NCBI GenBank assembly: GCA_029213165.1
Contig: JARGNO010000014.1
Span: forward strand, 1 to 64,000
Direction: 5' to 3'
DNA: 64,000 nt
DNA from: Minwuia sp.
GTDB lineage: Bacteria; Pseudomonadota; Alphaproteobacteria; Minwuiales; Minwuiaceae
A program made the translations under genes and the position numbers. Shown one piece after another: positions 1 to 8,935 of the stretch (position 1 is its first letter; every line of letters starts with the position of its first letter). Below the pieces are notes generated by a model. The model was not told the origin of the DNA, made no database searches, and was given only the letters and a program-made list of their open reading frames with translations.

Positions 1-600
1 TCCGATCTCTTCACCGTGGCCGGCACGGATCGTGGCATCGACCTGTTCGAGCTGGCGAAGCAGGCTCAGGATCCGGCTAACCTGCCGGAAGGTGAGGAGC
101 CCGGTATCGACAGCGAGCATGATCACACCAACACGGCCCCGACCTTCCCCAACGGCTGTCATGTCTGCGAGCTGGAAGTCGATGCGGCGACCGGCACGGT
201 GGAGATCCAGAACTATACGGTGGTGGACGACTTCGGCGTGACACTGAACCCGATGCTGCTGGAGGGTCAGGTGCATGGCGGCATCGTGCAGGGTCTTGGT
301 CAGGCATGGACGGAGCACACCGTGTTCGATCCGGACTCGGGCCAGCTGCTTTCCGGCAGCCTGATGGACTATCAGATGCCCCGCGCGGCGGAGATGCCCA
401 ACGTGAACTTCATCACCCGCAATGTCCGCTGCACGACAAATCCGCTGGGCGTGAAGGGCGCAGGCGAGGCCGGTGCCATCGGTGCCCCACCCGCCTTCGT
501 CAATGCCGTCCTGAATGCCGTGCGGTCCGCGCGCCCGGAGGTCGAGCATCTGGACATGCCGCTGACGCCGCTGCGTGTCTGGCACGCCCTGAACGACTGA
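1..600 (+). CDS. Molybdenum hydroxylase large subunit (xanthine dehydrogenase / CO dehydrogenase family), C-terminal part
   Basis: The frame is open from the first base, so the gene starts before the window and only about 199 C-terminal residues are seen. The segment GVKGAGEAGAIGAPPAFVNA is the family's C-terminal active-site stretch; the Glu in GAGEAG corresponds to the catalytic base next to the molybdenum cofactor. LEGQVHGGIVQGLGQA is the other conserved cofactor-contacting segment. These enzymes hydroxylate aldehydes, purines or other heterocycles, or oxidise CO, with a separate FAD subunit and an iron-sulfur subunit that would lie upstream. The substrate cannot be told from this fragment. 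A DUF2000 gene follows after 6 bases and is probably co-transcribed. Confidence 0.9.
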   Translation, partial: SDLFTVAGTDRGIDLFELAKQAQDPANLPEGEEPGIDSEHDHTNTAPTFPNGCHVCELEVDAATGTVEIQNYTVVDDFGVTLNPMLLEGQVHGGIVQGLGQAWTEHTVFDPDSGQLLSGSLMDYQMPRAAEMPNVNFITRNVRCTTNPLGVKGAGEAGAIGAPPAFVNAVLNAVRSARPEVEHLDMPLTPLRVWHALND

Positions 601-606
601 CGACCG

Positions 607-1020
607 ATGACTGAGGAACGGGCCAAGATCGCGGTCGTTGTCCGCGATGACCTGGAGGTGTGGCAGAAGCTGAATGTGGTGGCGTTCCTCGCCTCCGGCA
701 TCGCGGCGGCGCATCCGGAGACCATCGGTCAGCCCTATGCGGATGCGGACGGACGGGCCTATACGGCGATCTTCGGCCTGCCGGTGCTGATCTACGGCGC
801 GGCAGGCGAGAAACTCCCCCGCGCGCTCAATCGCGCCAACGAGCGGGGGCTGACGGTCGGTGTCTATGACCGGGGCATGTTCGCCACCGGCAATGACACC
901 GACAATCGCGCGGTCGTCTCAGCCAGTCCGACCGAAGACCTGGATCTGGTCGGCATTGCCGTCCACGGTGGCGCAAAGGAAGTCGACAAGGCCCTGAAGG
1001 GGTTGAAGTTTCACCCCTGA
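607..1020 (+). CDS. DUF2000 family protein
   Basis: A 137-residue cytosolic protein beginning MTEERAKIAVVVRDDLEVWQ, with the pattern of the DUF2000 family (small alpha/beta proteins related to peptidyl-tRNA hydrolase 2 folds). The core NVVAFLASGIAAA and the later GLPVLIYGA are typical. Function is unknown in the family. The ATG lies 6 bases after the molybdenum hydroxylase stop, so the two are probably one transcript, but no mechanistic link follows from that. No signal peptide or membrane segment is visible. It converges on cobO with a 13-base gap and no obvious terminator. Confidence 0.75.
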   Translation: MTEERAKIAVVVRDDLEVWQKLNVVAFLASGIAAAHPETIGQPYADADGRAYTAIFGLPVLIYGAAGEKLPRALNRANERGLTVGVYDRGMFATGNDTDNRAVVSASPTEDLDLVGIAVHGGAKEVDKALKGLKFHP

Positions 1021-1033
1021 CACTTGTTGGGGG

Positions 1034-1651
1034 TCAGAATTCCACGCCGATCTGTGCTTTCACCCCATCACGGAACGGATGCTTCAGCAGGGTCATCTCG
1101 GTGGCGAGATCGGCGATTTCCAGCAATTCTTCTTTCGCGTTGCGGCCAGTGATGACAACGTGGGTCATCTCCGGCTTCTCGGTGGTCAGGAACTCGACGA
1201 TCTCGGCGACCGGTATGTAGTCGTAGCGCAGGGCGATGTTCAGTTCGTCCAGCAGCACCATGCGCACATCCGGGTCGCGGATCAGTTCCTTGGCGCGGTC
1301 CCAGGCCTTGCGGGCATTGGCAATGTCACGTTCCCGGTCCTGGGTTTCCCAGGTGAAGCCCTCCCCCATCGTGTCGAAGGTGCAGATGTCGCCGAAGCGT
1401 TCCTCGATCAGGCGGCGTTCGCCGGTATCCATGCCGCCCTTGATGAACTGCACCACGCCGCAGCGCATCCCGTGCGCGATGCAGCGGAAGATCATGCCGA
1501 AGGCCGCCGTCGACTTGCCCTTGCCCTTGCCGGTGTGGACAACGATCAGCCCCTTCTCCCCCGTCTTGGCCGCCATGATCTTGTCGCGGGCGGCCTTCTT
1601 GCGCGCCATCTTCTCGCTGTGGCGTGCGTTGACGTCCTGTTCCTCGGTCAT
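1034..1651 (-). CDS. cobO: Cob(I)yrinic acid a,c-diamide adenosyltransferase (CobO/BtuR type)
   Basis: Transfers the 5'-deoxyadenosyl group of ATP to the reduced cobalt of corrinoids in aerobic B12 synthesis. The 205-residue length is usual for CobO. A P-loop, HTGKGKGKSTAA, lies at about residues 39-50, followed by GVVQFIKGG and a Walker-B-like VLLDELNIAL. I chose the ATG at 1651 because its ATGA overlaps the cobN stop (1648-1651), which suggests translational coupling, and because family members begin with a similar polar stretch. An in-frame upstream extension runs inside cobN and is unlikely. Last gene of the riboswitch-led cbtB-cbtA-cobW-cobN-cobO run. Confidence 0.95.
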   Translation of the reverse strand: MTEEQDVNARHSEKMARKKAARDKIMAAKTGEKGLIVVHTGKGKGKSTAAFGMIFRCIAHGMRCGVVQFIKGGMDTGERRLIEERFGDICTFDTMGEGFTWETQDRERDIANARKAWDRAKELIRDPDVRMVLLDELNIALRYDYIPVAEIVEFLTTEKPEMTHVVITGRNAKEELLEIADLATEMTLLKHPFRDGVKAQIGVEF

Positions 1652-4600
1652 GCTGTCGTCTCCTCTGCCTCGGCCCCGCCATTCCCGCGAATGGCATCCA
1701 GTCGTGAGCGTACATCGTTGGCGCGCGGGTGCCACATGCCCCGGTCCACCGCCTCCTGCATCCGGTCGGCGATCTCCCGCAGCGCCGGGCGGTTGTTGTC
1801 CTCCAGGAACGTCCTGACCGCGTCATCCGCCAGATAGGCACGCCAGAGCAGGTCGAAGTGGTGATCGCGCACGGCATTGGTCGTGGCGGCGAAGGCGAAC
1901 AGGTAGTCCACCGTCGCCGCGATCTCGAAAGCGCCCTTGTAGCCGTGGCGCATGACCCCTTCGAGCCACTTCGGATTGACGGCGCGGGAGCGGACCACGC
2001 GTCCGATCTCCTCCTCCAGCGTGCGGATCACCGGTCGTTCGGGGCGGGAGTGGTCGTTGTGATAGACCGTCGGCGCCGCGCCCTTCAGATGCTCGACCGT
2101 GGCACTCAGCCCTCCCTCGAACTGGTAATAGTCATCCGAATCCAGCAGGTCATGTTCCCGATTGTCCTGATTCTGGACCACCGCCTCCACCTGTGACAGG
2201 CGCGTGCGCATCTGATCCGCCGCGCCCTGTCCGGCCACCCCGGCACCGTAGGCGTGCCCACCCCAGGCGATGAAGGCGTCGGCAAGATCACCGCGACCCT
2301 CCCAGAGCCGTTCGTCGATCATGGCTTGCAGGCCTGCGCCATAGGCACCGGGCCGCGCGCCGAAGATCCGGAACCCGGCCCGGCGTTCCGCCTCCACCGC
2401 ATCAAGCCCGTCCGCCAGCAACGCATCCCGGTCGCGGGCGAAAGCGGCGGCCAACGGGTTCATGTCCTCCGGTTCCTGCTGCCGCATCACTGCACGGACA
2501 GCGGAGTCAAACAGCTCGATCTGGGTCGGAAAGGCGTCCCGGAAGAAACCGGAGATGCGCAGGGTCACATCCACCCGTGGCCGGTCGAGAACGGTCAAGG
2601 GCAGGATCTCGAACCCCGTGACCCGGCGGGAGGCCGGCTCCCACGTCGGTCGGCATCCAAGCAGCGCCAGCGCCTGCGCGATGTCATCGCCGCCCGTCCG
2701 CATGTTGGACGTGCCCCAGGCGGTCAGCGCCATGACGCGCGGCCAGTCACCGTTGTCCTGCAAGTGCCGCTCGATCAGCCGGTTGGCCGACTTCCAGCCC
2801 AGCGCCCAGGCGGTCTGTGTCGGCATGGCGCGGCTGTCGATGGAGAAGAAATTGCGCCCGGTGGGCAAAGTGTCGGGCCGCCCCCGCGTCGGCGCACCGG
2901 ATGGTCCGGGGGCCACGAACCGCCCGGACAGGCCAGTCAGCAGGCCTGCAAGTTCCGCCGGGCCGCACCTGTCGAGATCGGGTGCGAGGCGTTCATGGAT
3001 CGCAGCCAGGACTTCCCCGCTCGCCGCACCCGGTGGGGCGGTGGCTTCCGGCTGTTCAAGCAGGTTGATGGCGAACAGTTCCAGCCGCTCCACCGTGTCG
3101 CCGACCGTGCGCCAGTTCTGTGCATCCACCGCCGCCAGCACTGCGGGCCGCGGGCCGTCCCATGCGTCGCCCATGGTGCAGTCCAGCGGGTCAAAGCCCA
3201 GCCCGAGATCATCCGCCATCGCCCGCAGCAGCGAGCCGTTGCCCGAACCACCGCCCCCGCGCGGCACCCGCGCCAGCGCCAGCAGCAGGTCCCGCCGCTG
3301 CCGCGCCGCCGGAGAGACCCCAAAGATGTGCAGGCCGTCGCGGATCTGCGCTTCCTTCAGCTCGCAGAGATAGTTGTCCAGCTTGGCAAAGGCAGCGTCC
3401 TCGTCATCGTCGTCGGTGATGGAGGCATCCGTTCCCAGGTTCTCCGCCGCCACCAGCGACAGGATCTCCCGGCGAAGCAGGTCCAGCCTGCGCCGGTCCA
3501 GCCCGGCAGCGTCATAGTATTCATCAACCAGCGCCTCCAGATCCCGCAGCGCACCATAGGTTTCAGAACGGGTCATCGGCGGCGTCAGGTGGTCGATGAT
3601 GACCGCCTGCGCCCGACGTTTGGCCTGCGTCCCCTCACCCGGATCATTGACGATGAAGGGATAGAGATGCGGCAGCGGCCCCAGTGCCACCTCCGGGAAG
3701 CAGGCATCGGAAAGGGCCAGCGCCTTGCCCGGCAGCCACTCCAGATTGCCATGCTTGCCCAGATGGACGACAGCCTGTGCGCCGAATGTCTCCCGCAGCC
3801 AGAGATAGAAGGCGAGGTAGCCGTGCGGCGGCGGCAGGTCGGGGCTGTGATAGGTCTCCTTGGGGTCGATCTGATAGCCTCGGGCGGGCTGGATGCCGAC
3901 AACCACCCGGCCAAAGGTCAGCACCGACAGGACGAAACCACCCCGCGCAGGATCATGAAACGGATCGCTCTCCGGCATACCCCAGCGTTCGGTCACGGTT
4001 GTCCGGACCGGATCCGGCAGGGTCGCGAACCATTTCGCATAGGCCTCCGTCGGCAGCACGACACCGCCGGTCCGGCTGGCACGGTCGGTCAGCCAGTTGG
4101 TGGGACCGGCAAGAATCTGCTCCATCAGCGCGGCACCGTCACCAGGCGCACCTTCGACACCGTAGCCTTCATCTTCCAGCGCCCGCAGCACACGGATCGT
4201 GCTGGCCGGTGTGTCGAGGCCGACACCGTTTGCCAGCCGCCCGTCCCGGTTGGGATAGTTCGCCAGCACCAGCGCGATCCGGCGTTCCGGCACCGCAGTC
4301 CGGCGCAACCCGACCCAGTTCGCGGCGAGTCGGGCGACGAAGGCAACCCGGTCCGGCACCGGTTCCGGACGCACGATGGCGCACTGCACCGCCGGGTCGA
4401 ACGATGCCTCCGCCTTGAAGGCAATGGCACGGGTCAGGATACGGCCATCCACCTCCGGCAGGGCCACATGCATCGCCACATCGCGCGCACCAAGCCCCTG
4501 CATGGACTCCTGCCAGACCGCCGCCGTACTGCCCCCTGAAACAAGTTGCAGCACCGGGCAGTCCGCCTGATCCAGCACCGTGCCCGGCATGGCGGCGGAG

Positions 4601-5430
4601 CCGTCCGCTTCCCCCGGCTTGCCGACCGCGAATGCCGTCAGGTTGAGCACGATGTCTGGGTTTGCCGCCGTCATGATCCCGCTCAGGATGGCGTTGGAGC
4701 CTGCGTCCTTCAGGCTTGAAACAAAGACCGGAACGGCCGCCAGGCCCTCCGCATCCAGTGCCGCGACCAGCGCATCGACAGGTGCCATCGCGCCGCCCTG
4801 CACATTGGCCCGATAGAATGTCACCAGGGCGCGGGGACGGGGGTCGTCGGCGGGTACAATGTCGGAAAGGGAAGGCGCGTCCCGCCCCGGCCAGTAAAGC
4901 CCGGCCCGCAGCAGGGGGCGCGCCGTTTCCGGCAGTTCGGTGCCATCCAGTATCGACCGGCAGGCGCGCAGGAAATTGCGGCTGTTGCCCGGCCCGCCCT
5001 CTGCCAGCCAGCCCCAGAGGGCGTCACGCACCTCCGGTCCGATGGTGGAGACTGCGGCCAGATCGGCGTCCGGTTTCTCGTCCCCCGGCAGGGCCACGAA
5101 GGGGATACCGTTCCGGCGGCAAGTGCGGGCAATCTCCTCGATGGCATAGGACCAGTAGCCGACACCGCCCAGGAACCGCCCAACCACCAGCTTCGCGCCC
5201 GCGACCGTCTTCTCCGCATACAGATCGACCGACATGGGATGTTTCAGGAATCCCAGTGCCGCAAGGCGCAGCCCCGGTGCGGCATCGCCCAGTTCGGCGC
5301 GTGCCGTGGCCAGTGCCGCGATCTCGGTATCGGCGGCGGTCAGGACCAGCACATCCGCCGGTTCCTGCGCCAGATCGACGGCTTCCTCACCGTCCTCGAT
5401 CGCTCCCGGCTGGGCCTGAAGCAGATGCAT
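1648..5430 (-). CDS. cobN: Aerobic cobaltochelatase subunit CobN
   Basis: At 1260 residues this is the full-length large subunit that inserts cobalt into hydrogenobyrinic acid a,c-diamide in the oxygen-dependent pathway; it works with an ATPase pair (chelatase subunits CobS and CobT), which is not in this window. It starts MHLLQAQPGA, as CobN proteins do, and carries the chelatase segment with VHLGKHGNLEWLPGKALAL followed by PFIVNDPGEGTQAKRR. The stop overlaps the cobO start by ATGA, and only 3 bases separate the cobW stop from the cobN start. The codons are intact throughout. The presence of CobN marks the pathway as aerobic. Confidence 0.97.
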   Translation of the reverse strand: MHLLQAQPGAIEDGEEAVDLAQEPADVLVLTAADTEIAALATARAELGDAAPGLRLAALGFLKHPMSVDLYAEKTVAGAKLVVGRFLGGVGYWSYAIEEIARTCRRNGIPFVALPGDEKPDADLAAVSTIGPEVRDALWGWLAEGGPGNSRNFLRACRSILDGTELPETARPLLRAGLYWPGRDAPSLSDIVPADDPRPRALVTFYRANVQGGAMAPVDALVAALDAEGLAAVPVFVSSLKDAGSNAILSGIMTAANPDIVLNLTAFAVGKPGEADGSAAMPGTVLDQADCPVLQLVSGGSTAAVWQESMQGLGARDVAMHVALPEVDGRILTRAIAFKAEASFDPAVQCAIVRPEPVPDRVAFVARLAANWVGLRRTAVPERRIALVLANYPNRDGRLANGVGLDTPASTIRVLRALEDEGYGVEGAPGDGAALMEQILAGPTNWLTDRASRTGGVVLPTEAYAKWFATLPDPVRTTVTERWGMPESDPFHDPARGGFVLSVLTFGRVVVGIQPARGYQIDPKETYHSPDLPPPHGYLAFYLWLRETFGAQAVVHLGKHGNLEWLPGKALALSDACFPEVALGPLPHLYPFIVNDPGEGTQAKRRAQAVIIDHLTPPMTRSETYGALRDLEALVDEYYDAAGLDRRRLDLLRREILSLVAAENLGTDASITDDDDEDAAFAKLDNYLCELKEAQIRDGLHIFGVSPAARQRRDLLLALARVPRGGGGSGNGSLLRAMADDLGLGFDPLDCTMGDAWDGPRPAVLAAVDAQNWRTVGDTVERLELFAINLLEQPEATAPPGAASGEVLAAIHERLAPDLDRCGPAELAGLLTGLSGRFVAPGPSGAPTRGRPDTLPTGRNFFSIDSRAMPTQTAWALGWKSANRLIERHLQDNGDWPRVMALTAWGTSNMRTGGDDIAQALALLGCRPTWEPASRRVTGFEILPLTVLDRPRVDVTLRISGFFRDAFPTQIELFDSAVRAVMRQQEPEDMNPLAAAFARDRDALLADGLDAVEAERRAGFRIFGARPGAYGAGLQAMIDERLWEGRGDLADAFIAWGGHAYGAGVAGQGAADQMRTRLSQVEAVVQNQDNREHDLLDSDDYYQFEGGLSATVEHLKGAAPTVYHNDHSRPERPVIRTLEEEIGRVVRSRAVNPKWLEGVMRHGYKGAFEIAATVDYLFAFAATTNAVRDHHFDLLWRAYLADDAVRTFLEDNNRPALREIADRMQEAVDRGMWHPRANDVRSRLDAIRGNGGAEAEETTA

Positions 5431-5433
5431 GGC

Positions 5434-6501
5434 TCAAATGGCCGACTGCTGCAGCGCCCCGGTGATCCGCGCCTGATCCAGACCCTTCTCGCCGATCACG
5501 ACCAGTCGGGTGCAACGTGTTTCGTCGGCGCGCCAGGGTCGGTCGAAATAATGGTCGATGCGCGGCCCCACGGCCTGGATCACCATCCGCATCGGCTTGC
5601 CTGAAACAGCAACGAAGCCCTTCAGGCGCAGCACGTTCTCCGCCGCCAGCATGGCCGAGACACTGGCGGAGAAAGCCGCCGGGTCGGTGATTTCCGGCAG
5701 ATCGACATGAAAGCTGTCGAAGTCATCGTGGTCGTGGTCGATCTCGCCCGCGCGCTCATGATGCGTCGGGCGGTTGGCTATGTCGTCCTCCGCCCCGATC
5801 CCCAGACCGATGAGGGCGGACGCGGGCAAGGCCCCCTGTATCGCCGCAACCACCGGCACGCCGGCACGCACGTCGGGGCGAATGAATTCCCGCACCACGT
5901 CCAGTCCGCCATCACCCAGCAGGTCGGTCTTGTTGACGATGATCAGGTCGGCACAGCCAAGCTGGTCCTCGAACAGTTCCGACATGGGGGTCTCGTGATC
6001 CAGGTTCTCGTCGGCCTGGCGCTGTGCATCCAGCGCCGCCTCGTCATGGGCAAACCGTCCGGCGGCGACAGCGGCACCGTCAACCACGGTCACCACGCCG
6101 TCCACTGTCACCCGGGTGCGGATGTCGGGCCAGTTGAATGCCTTTACCAGCGGCTGCGGCAGGGCAAGACCGGAGGTCTCGATGACAATGTGATCCGGCG
6201 GATTGTCCCGGTCCAGCAGGGCCGTCATGGTCGGCACGAAGTCATCGGCGACAGTGCAGCAGATGCAGCCGTTGGCCAGTTCCACCACGTCGTCCTCGCT
6301 GCAGGTTTCCTCACCGCAGCCCTTCAGGACTTCGCCGTCGACGCCCAGGTCACCGAATTCGTTGATGATCAGGGCAATGCGCCGCCCCCCCGCATTCTGC
6401 AGCAGGTGCCGGATCAGGGTGGTCTTGCCCGCGCCAAGGAACCCCGTGACCACGGTTGCCGGAATTCTGGACGTTCCCAGCTTTGGTGCTGTCTGTGTCA
6501 T
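5434..6501 (-). CDS. cobW: CobW, GTPase / zinc-binding metallochaperone of cobalamin synthesis
   Basis: A 355-residue G3E GTPase. GFLGAGKTT (residues 20-28) is the P-loop, GCICCTV is the CxCC metal site that defines the COG0523/CobW group, and NKTDL is the guanine-specificity motif. A short His/Asp-rich stretch (HHERAGEIDHDHDDF) precedes the C-terminal CobW domain that ends the protein. CobW is thought to deliver cobalt to the CobN chelatase; its position directly upstream of cobN agrees. I chose ATG 6501 because it overlaps the cbtA stop (6498-6501, ATGA) and is the first Met before the P-loop; a longer frame runs on inside cbtA. Confidence 0.95.
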   Translation of the reverse strand: MTQTAPKLGTSRIPATVVTGFLGAGKTTLIRHLLQNAGGRRIALIINEFGDLGVDGEVLKGCGEETCSEDDVVELANGCICCTVADDFVPTMTALLDRDNPPDHIVIETSGLALPQPLVKAFNWPDIRTRVTVDGVVTVVDGAAVAAGRFAHDEAALDAQRQADENLDHETPMSELFEDQLGCADLIIVNKTDLLGDGGLDVVREFIRPDVRAGVPVVAAIQGALPASALIGLGIGAEDDIANRPTHHERAGEIDHDHDDFDSFHVDLPEITDPAAFSASVSAMLAAENVLRLKGFVAVSGKPMRMVIQAVGPRIDHYFDRPWRADETRCTRLVVIGEKGLDQARITGALQQSAI

Positions 6502-7307
6502 CGGTTGCCTTCCCTCTGTGCCGCATGATCCATGCGATGCCATACGTTGCCCGCGATCGCGCCAAGTACACACCAGAAAACCGCGGCCATGGCCAGCGAG
6601 GCCGTGACGAACCGGGCCGCGAGTTCCGGTGGTACGCCACCACCGCCGCCATGGTGCGGATGCGGCGCACCGATCACATGCGGAATGATCAGGGCGATGA
6701 TGCCGATGCCCATAAGTACCTGTCGCTCCGACAGGAAGATGAACCAAAGTCCCAAGCCGGTGAGCACGACCGTCAGAAACCACCAGATCTGGCGTGCCTG
6801 TACCTCTGCCGCCAGCATTCCCGGCAGTTCCGGCGGCAGCCCGAGCCCTGGTGCCAGCGCCGTGGTGACAAAACCCGCCGCGCCCCAGAGGACACCCCTG
6901 CGCGCCGTCATCCGCCGACCGCTGAAGGCAATCAGTGCCACCAGCACGAAGGCGTATCCAAGACCGATCAGCACGGTCATCAGGGAAGTATAGAAGATCC
7001 GCTCCACGCCATCCTGCGGCATCCAGCCATCACCATGGTCATGCCCGCCATGGCCGCCATCCGCAGGCGCAGCGGCACCATGGTCGCCAGATCCGTGGTC
7101 GTGCGATCCATGATCATGGGTACTGTGATCGTGGGAACTGTGATCGTGTCCATCACCATGCCCGGCTGGTGCGGCAGGTGCGGCACCCCCTTCAAGGGCC
7201 TCGGCGGCGACCACCAACGGGACCGTCACCGCCTGCTGCAGCACAGCGGCGACCAGTCCGGCGAGCACCCCGGCAATCAGGGCGCACGCGAATATGCGTT
7301 TGAACAT
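6498..7307 (-). CDS. cbtA: CbtA family cobalt transporter subunit
   Basis: A 269-residue membrane protein starting MFKRIFACALIAGVLAGLVA, with about five hydrophobic segments as in CbtA. CbtA is a predicted B12-regulated cobalt transporter that pairs with the one-helix protein CbtB. Between the first and second membrane segments lies a striking run rich in His and Asp (roughly residues 45-95, repeating HDHSSHDHSTHDHGSHDHG), probably metal binding and longer than I would expect in the family. The start at 7307 is the Met that opens the first membrane helix. It is followed by cobW with an ATGA overlap and preceded by cbtB 19 bases upstream. Confidence 0.9.
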   Translation of the reverse strand: MFKRIFACALIAGVLAGLVAAVLQQAVTVPLVVAAEALEGGAAPAAPAGHGDGHDHSSHDHSTHDHGSHDHGSGDHGAAAPADGGHGGHDHGDGWMPQDGVERIFYTSLMTVLIGLGYAFVLVALIAFSGRRMTARRGVLWGAAGFVTTALAPGLGLPPELPGMLAAEVQARQIWWFLTVVLTGLGLWFIFLSERQVLMGIGIIALIIPHVIGAPHPHHGGGGGVPPELAARFVTASLAMAAVFWCVLGAIAGNVWHRMDHAAQREGNR

Positions 7308-7326
7308 TCCGTTCAGGGATGATCGG

Positions 7327-7524
7327 TCAGTGACACGGCATGGCGAAGCTGTGGCGGCCATCATGCGCGGCATTGTGCAGGGTGTCGGACTGGGCCATGC
7401 CCGCCGCGAACACCAGGAACGTGCCAAGCAGCAGCGCCGTCACGACCGCAGGCAGCGCAGCCATGCGCACACCGGTCGAGCCAGCTTCGGTTGTCTGATC
7501 CATCGTCTGGTTGAATTCGTTCAT
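7327..7524 (-). CDS. cbtB: CbtB cobalt transporter subunit
   Basis: A 65-residue single-helix protein. The membrane segment VVTALLLGTFLVFAAGMA is followed by a C-terminal histidine box, HNAAHDGRHSFAMPCH, which is the CbtB signature and the likely cobalt ligand set. ATG 7524 is preceded by AGGGAGA on the minus strand, and just upstream of that lies a small GTCGCC/GGCGAC hairpin (7540-7556), which could form part of the riboswitch expression platform. First gene after the cobalamin riboswitch, so its expression should fall when adenosylcobalamin is abundant. Confidence 0.93.
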   Translation of the reverse strand: MNEFNQTMDQTTEAGSTGVRMAALPAVVTALLLGTFLVFAAGMAQSDTLHNAAHDGRHSFAMPCH

Positions 7525-7577
7525 TGTCTCATTCTCCCTGTCGCCCCGCCGGCGACCATAGCGGGTTTCACACATGC

Positions 7578-7770
7578 GGGCGGCAGGTTTCCTGGCTTGC
7601 GTCTGGTGCGGCTGTCCGGCCTTCCCGGCCAATCAGGGCCAGTGGCATGTTCGAACATCCTCGACGCATACAGTTGCGGGGGCAGCCACGGATTTGGTCC
7701 CTGATGGGTACGCCGAACCGTGTTCCCTTTTCTCATCCGCCCTTCCCTTGTGGGTCAGACGGAACCGTCA
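7578..7770 (-). promoter_or_regulatory. Cobalamin (B12) riboswitch
   Basis: Read on the minus strand, the leader contains, in order, GGGAACACGG, CCCCCGCAACTGTA, the B12-box core GCCACTG, and near its 3' end AAGCCAGGAAACCTGCC. This is the conserved order and spacing of the cobalamin riboswitch (Rfam RF00174 class). It ends about 54 bases before the cbtB start and so controls the cbtB-cbtA-cobW-cobN-cobO transcript, not the divergent cobT. A short stem at 7540-7556 just before the cbtB ribosome binding site is a possible translational off-switch. The boundaries are approximate. Confidence 0.96.
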
Positions 7771-7782
7771 CGCAGGATTGAC

Positions 7783-7812
7783 CTTACAGTTGCCCCCTGC
7801 ATGGCGCAACAA
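7783..7812 (-). promoter_or_regulatory. Possible promoter of the cbtB operon
   Basis: On the minus strand TTGTTG (7807-7812) and TGTAAG (7783-7788) are separated by 18 bases and lie just upstream of the riboswitch start. The position fits a sigma-70-type promoter giving a leader that begins with the riboswitch. The match is weak (the -10 element is poor), so it rests mainly on location. The rest of the 7771-7905 interval shows no gene. Confidence 0.25.
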
Positions 7813-7905
7813 CGCGATCAGGATTTCACCGGGCACAACGCCGTGTTGCGACTCTCCGGTGGCCGTGGTCAAGATGCCCCGGAATGATGATCCGGAGCGG
7901 CATTG

Positions 7906-8931
7906 ATGAAACCCGACAACCTAGACCACCTGCGCCAGTTGATCGCCGATCTGCCGCCCGCGGATGATGCGGCGGCGCGGGACGCCGCGGCGCGGCAGGA
8001 CAACCTGGTGAAACCCGCAGGCTCCCTGGGTCGTCTGGAGCAGATTGCCATCCACATGGCCCGCTGGCAGGGCAATGTACGCCCGACCATGGACAGCGCC
8101 CGCACCATCATCTTCGCGGGCAGCCACGGCATGACGAAGCACGGTGTTTCAGCGTTCCCCGATGAAGTGAACGCACAGATGCTTGCCGGATTCGGTGCGG
8201 GATTCGCCGCGATCTGCCAGCTGACCGAAGCCTTTGGCGCGGAGCTCTCCGTGGTGGACTGTGGCATCGCAACGCCGACAGCCGACTTCACGGAACAGCC
8301 TGCCATGGATGAAGCCGGTTTCCTGACGGCAGTCGGCATGGGCATGGATGCGGTGCGCGGGACGGAGGATCTGCTGGTCTTCGGCGAGATGGGGATCGGC
8401 AACACGACCGCCGCTGCTGCCGTGGCGCTGGCCCTGTTCGGTGGCGATCCGCGCGACTGGGTCGGACCAGGAACCGGCGTCGATGATGCTGGCATCGCGC
8501 GCAAGGCAGGGGTGATCGAGCGTGCGCGTGCAACCCATGGCGCCGCCCTGGATGACCCCCTGCTGGCGCTGGCGCATGTCGGCGGACGCGAACTGGCGGC
8601 GATCTTTGGTGCCTGCCTGGCCGCGCGACGCAATCGGATACCCGTTCTGCTGGACGGCTTCATCGTCACAGCCGCCGTTGCTCCGCTGCAGAGGATCGCA
8701 GGCGCGGACGGTCTGGCTCATGTGCTGGCGGCGCATCAGTCGGGGGAGCCCGGCCACCAGCGGCTGCTGGCGGCATTGTGCCTCGACCCGTTGCTGGCGC
8801 TGGGAATGCGGTTGGGTGAAGGATCGGGCGCGGCGACGGCGCTTGGCCTCGTCCGTGCGGCACTTGCCTGCCACAATGGCATGGCAACCTTTGCCGAAGC
8901 CGCCGTGGCTGGCAGCACACAGGACGCCTGA
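7906..8931 (+). CDS. cobT: Nicotinate-nucleotide--dimethylbenzimidazole phosphoribosyltransferase
   Basis: Makes alpha-ribazole phosphate, the lower-ligand nucleotide of cobalamin. The 341 residues include QDNLVKPAGSLGRLE near the N-terminus, the phosphate/substrate segment GEMGIGNTTAAAAV, VGPGTGVDDAGI, and the catalytic-Glu region LGEGSGAATAL near the C-terminus. A TTG immediately precedes the ATG at 7906, but the ATG is preferred. The gene is divergent from the cbtB operon and starts a cobT-cobU-cobS run. The nearby riboswitch is on the opposite strand, so this half of the locus appears not to be under its control. Confidence 0.96.
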   Translation: MKPDNLDHLRQLIADLPPADDAAARDAAARQDNLVKPAGSLGRLEQIAIHMARWQGNVRPTMDSARTIIFAGSHGMTKHGVSAFPDEVNAQMLAGFGAGFAAICQLTEAFGAELSVVDCGIATPTADFTEQPAMDEAGFLTAVGMGMDAVRGTEDLLVFGEMGIGNTTAAAAVALALFGGDPRDWVGPGTGVDDAGIARKAGVIERARATHGAALDDPLLALAHVGGRELAAIFGACLAARRNRIPVLLDGFIVTAAVAPLQRIAGADGLAHVLAAHQSGEPGHQRLLAALCLDPLLALGMRLGEGSGAATALGLVRAALACHNGMATFAEAAVAGSTQDA

Positions 8932-8935
8932 AACA

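Noticed and set aside
2254-4539. Long open frame of 761 codons on the plus strand
   Set aside because: It is antisense to cobN, has low-complexity Arg/Gln/Pro composition and no recognisable domain. Long antisense frames are common in GC-rich DNA.
7080-7170. Repeated CATGG/GATCATG-like DNA resembling a tandem repeat
   Set aside because: It is the coding sequence of the His/Asp-rich loop of CbtA; the codon repetition follows from the protein composition.
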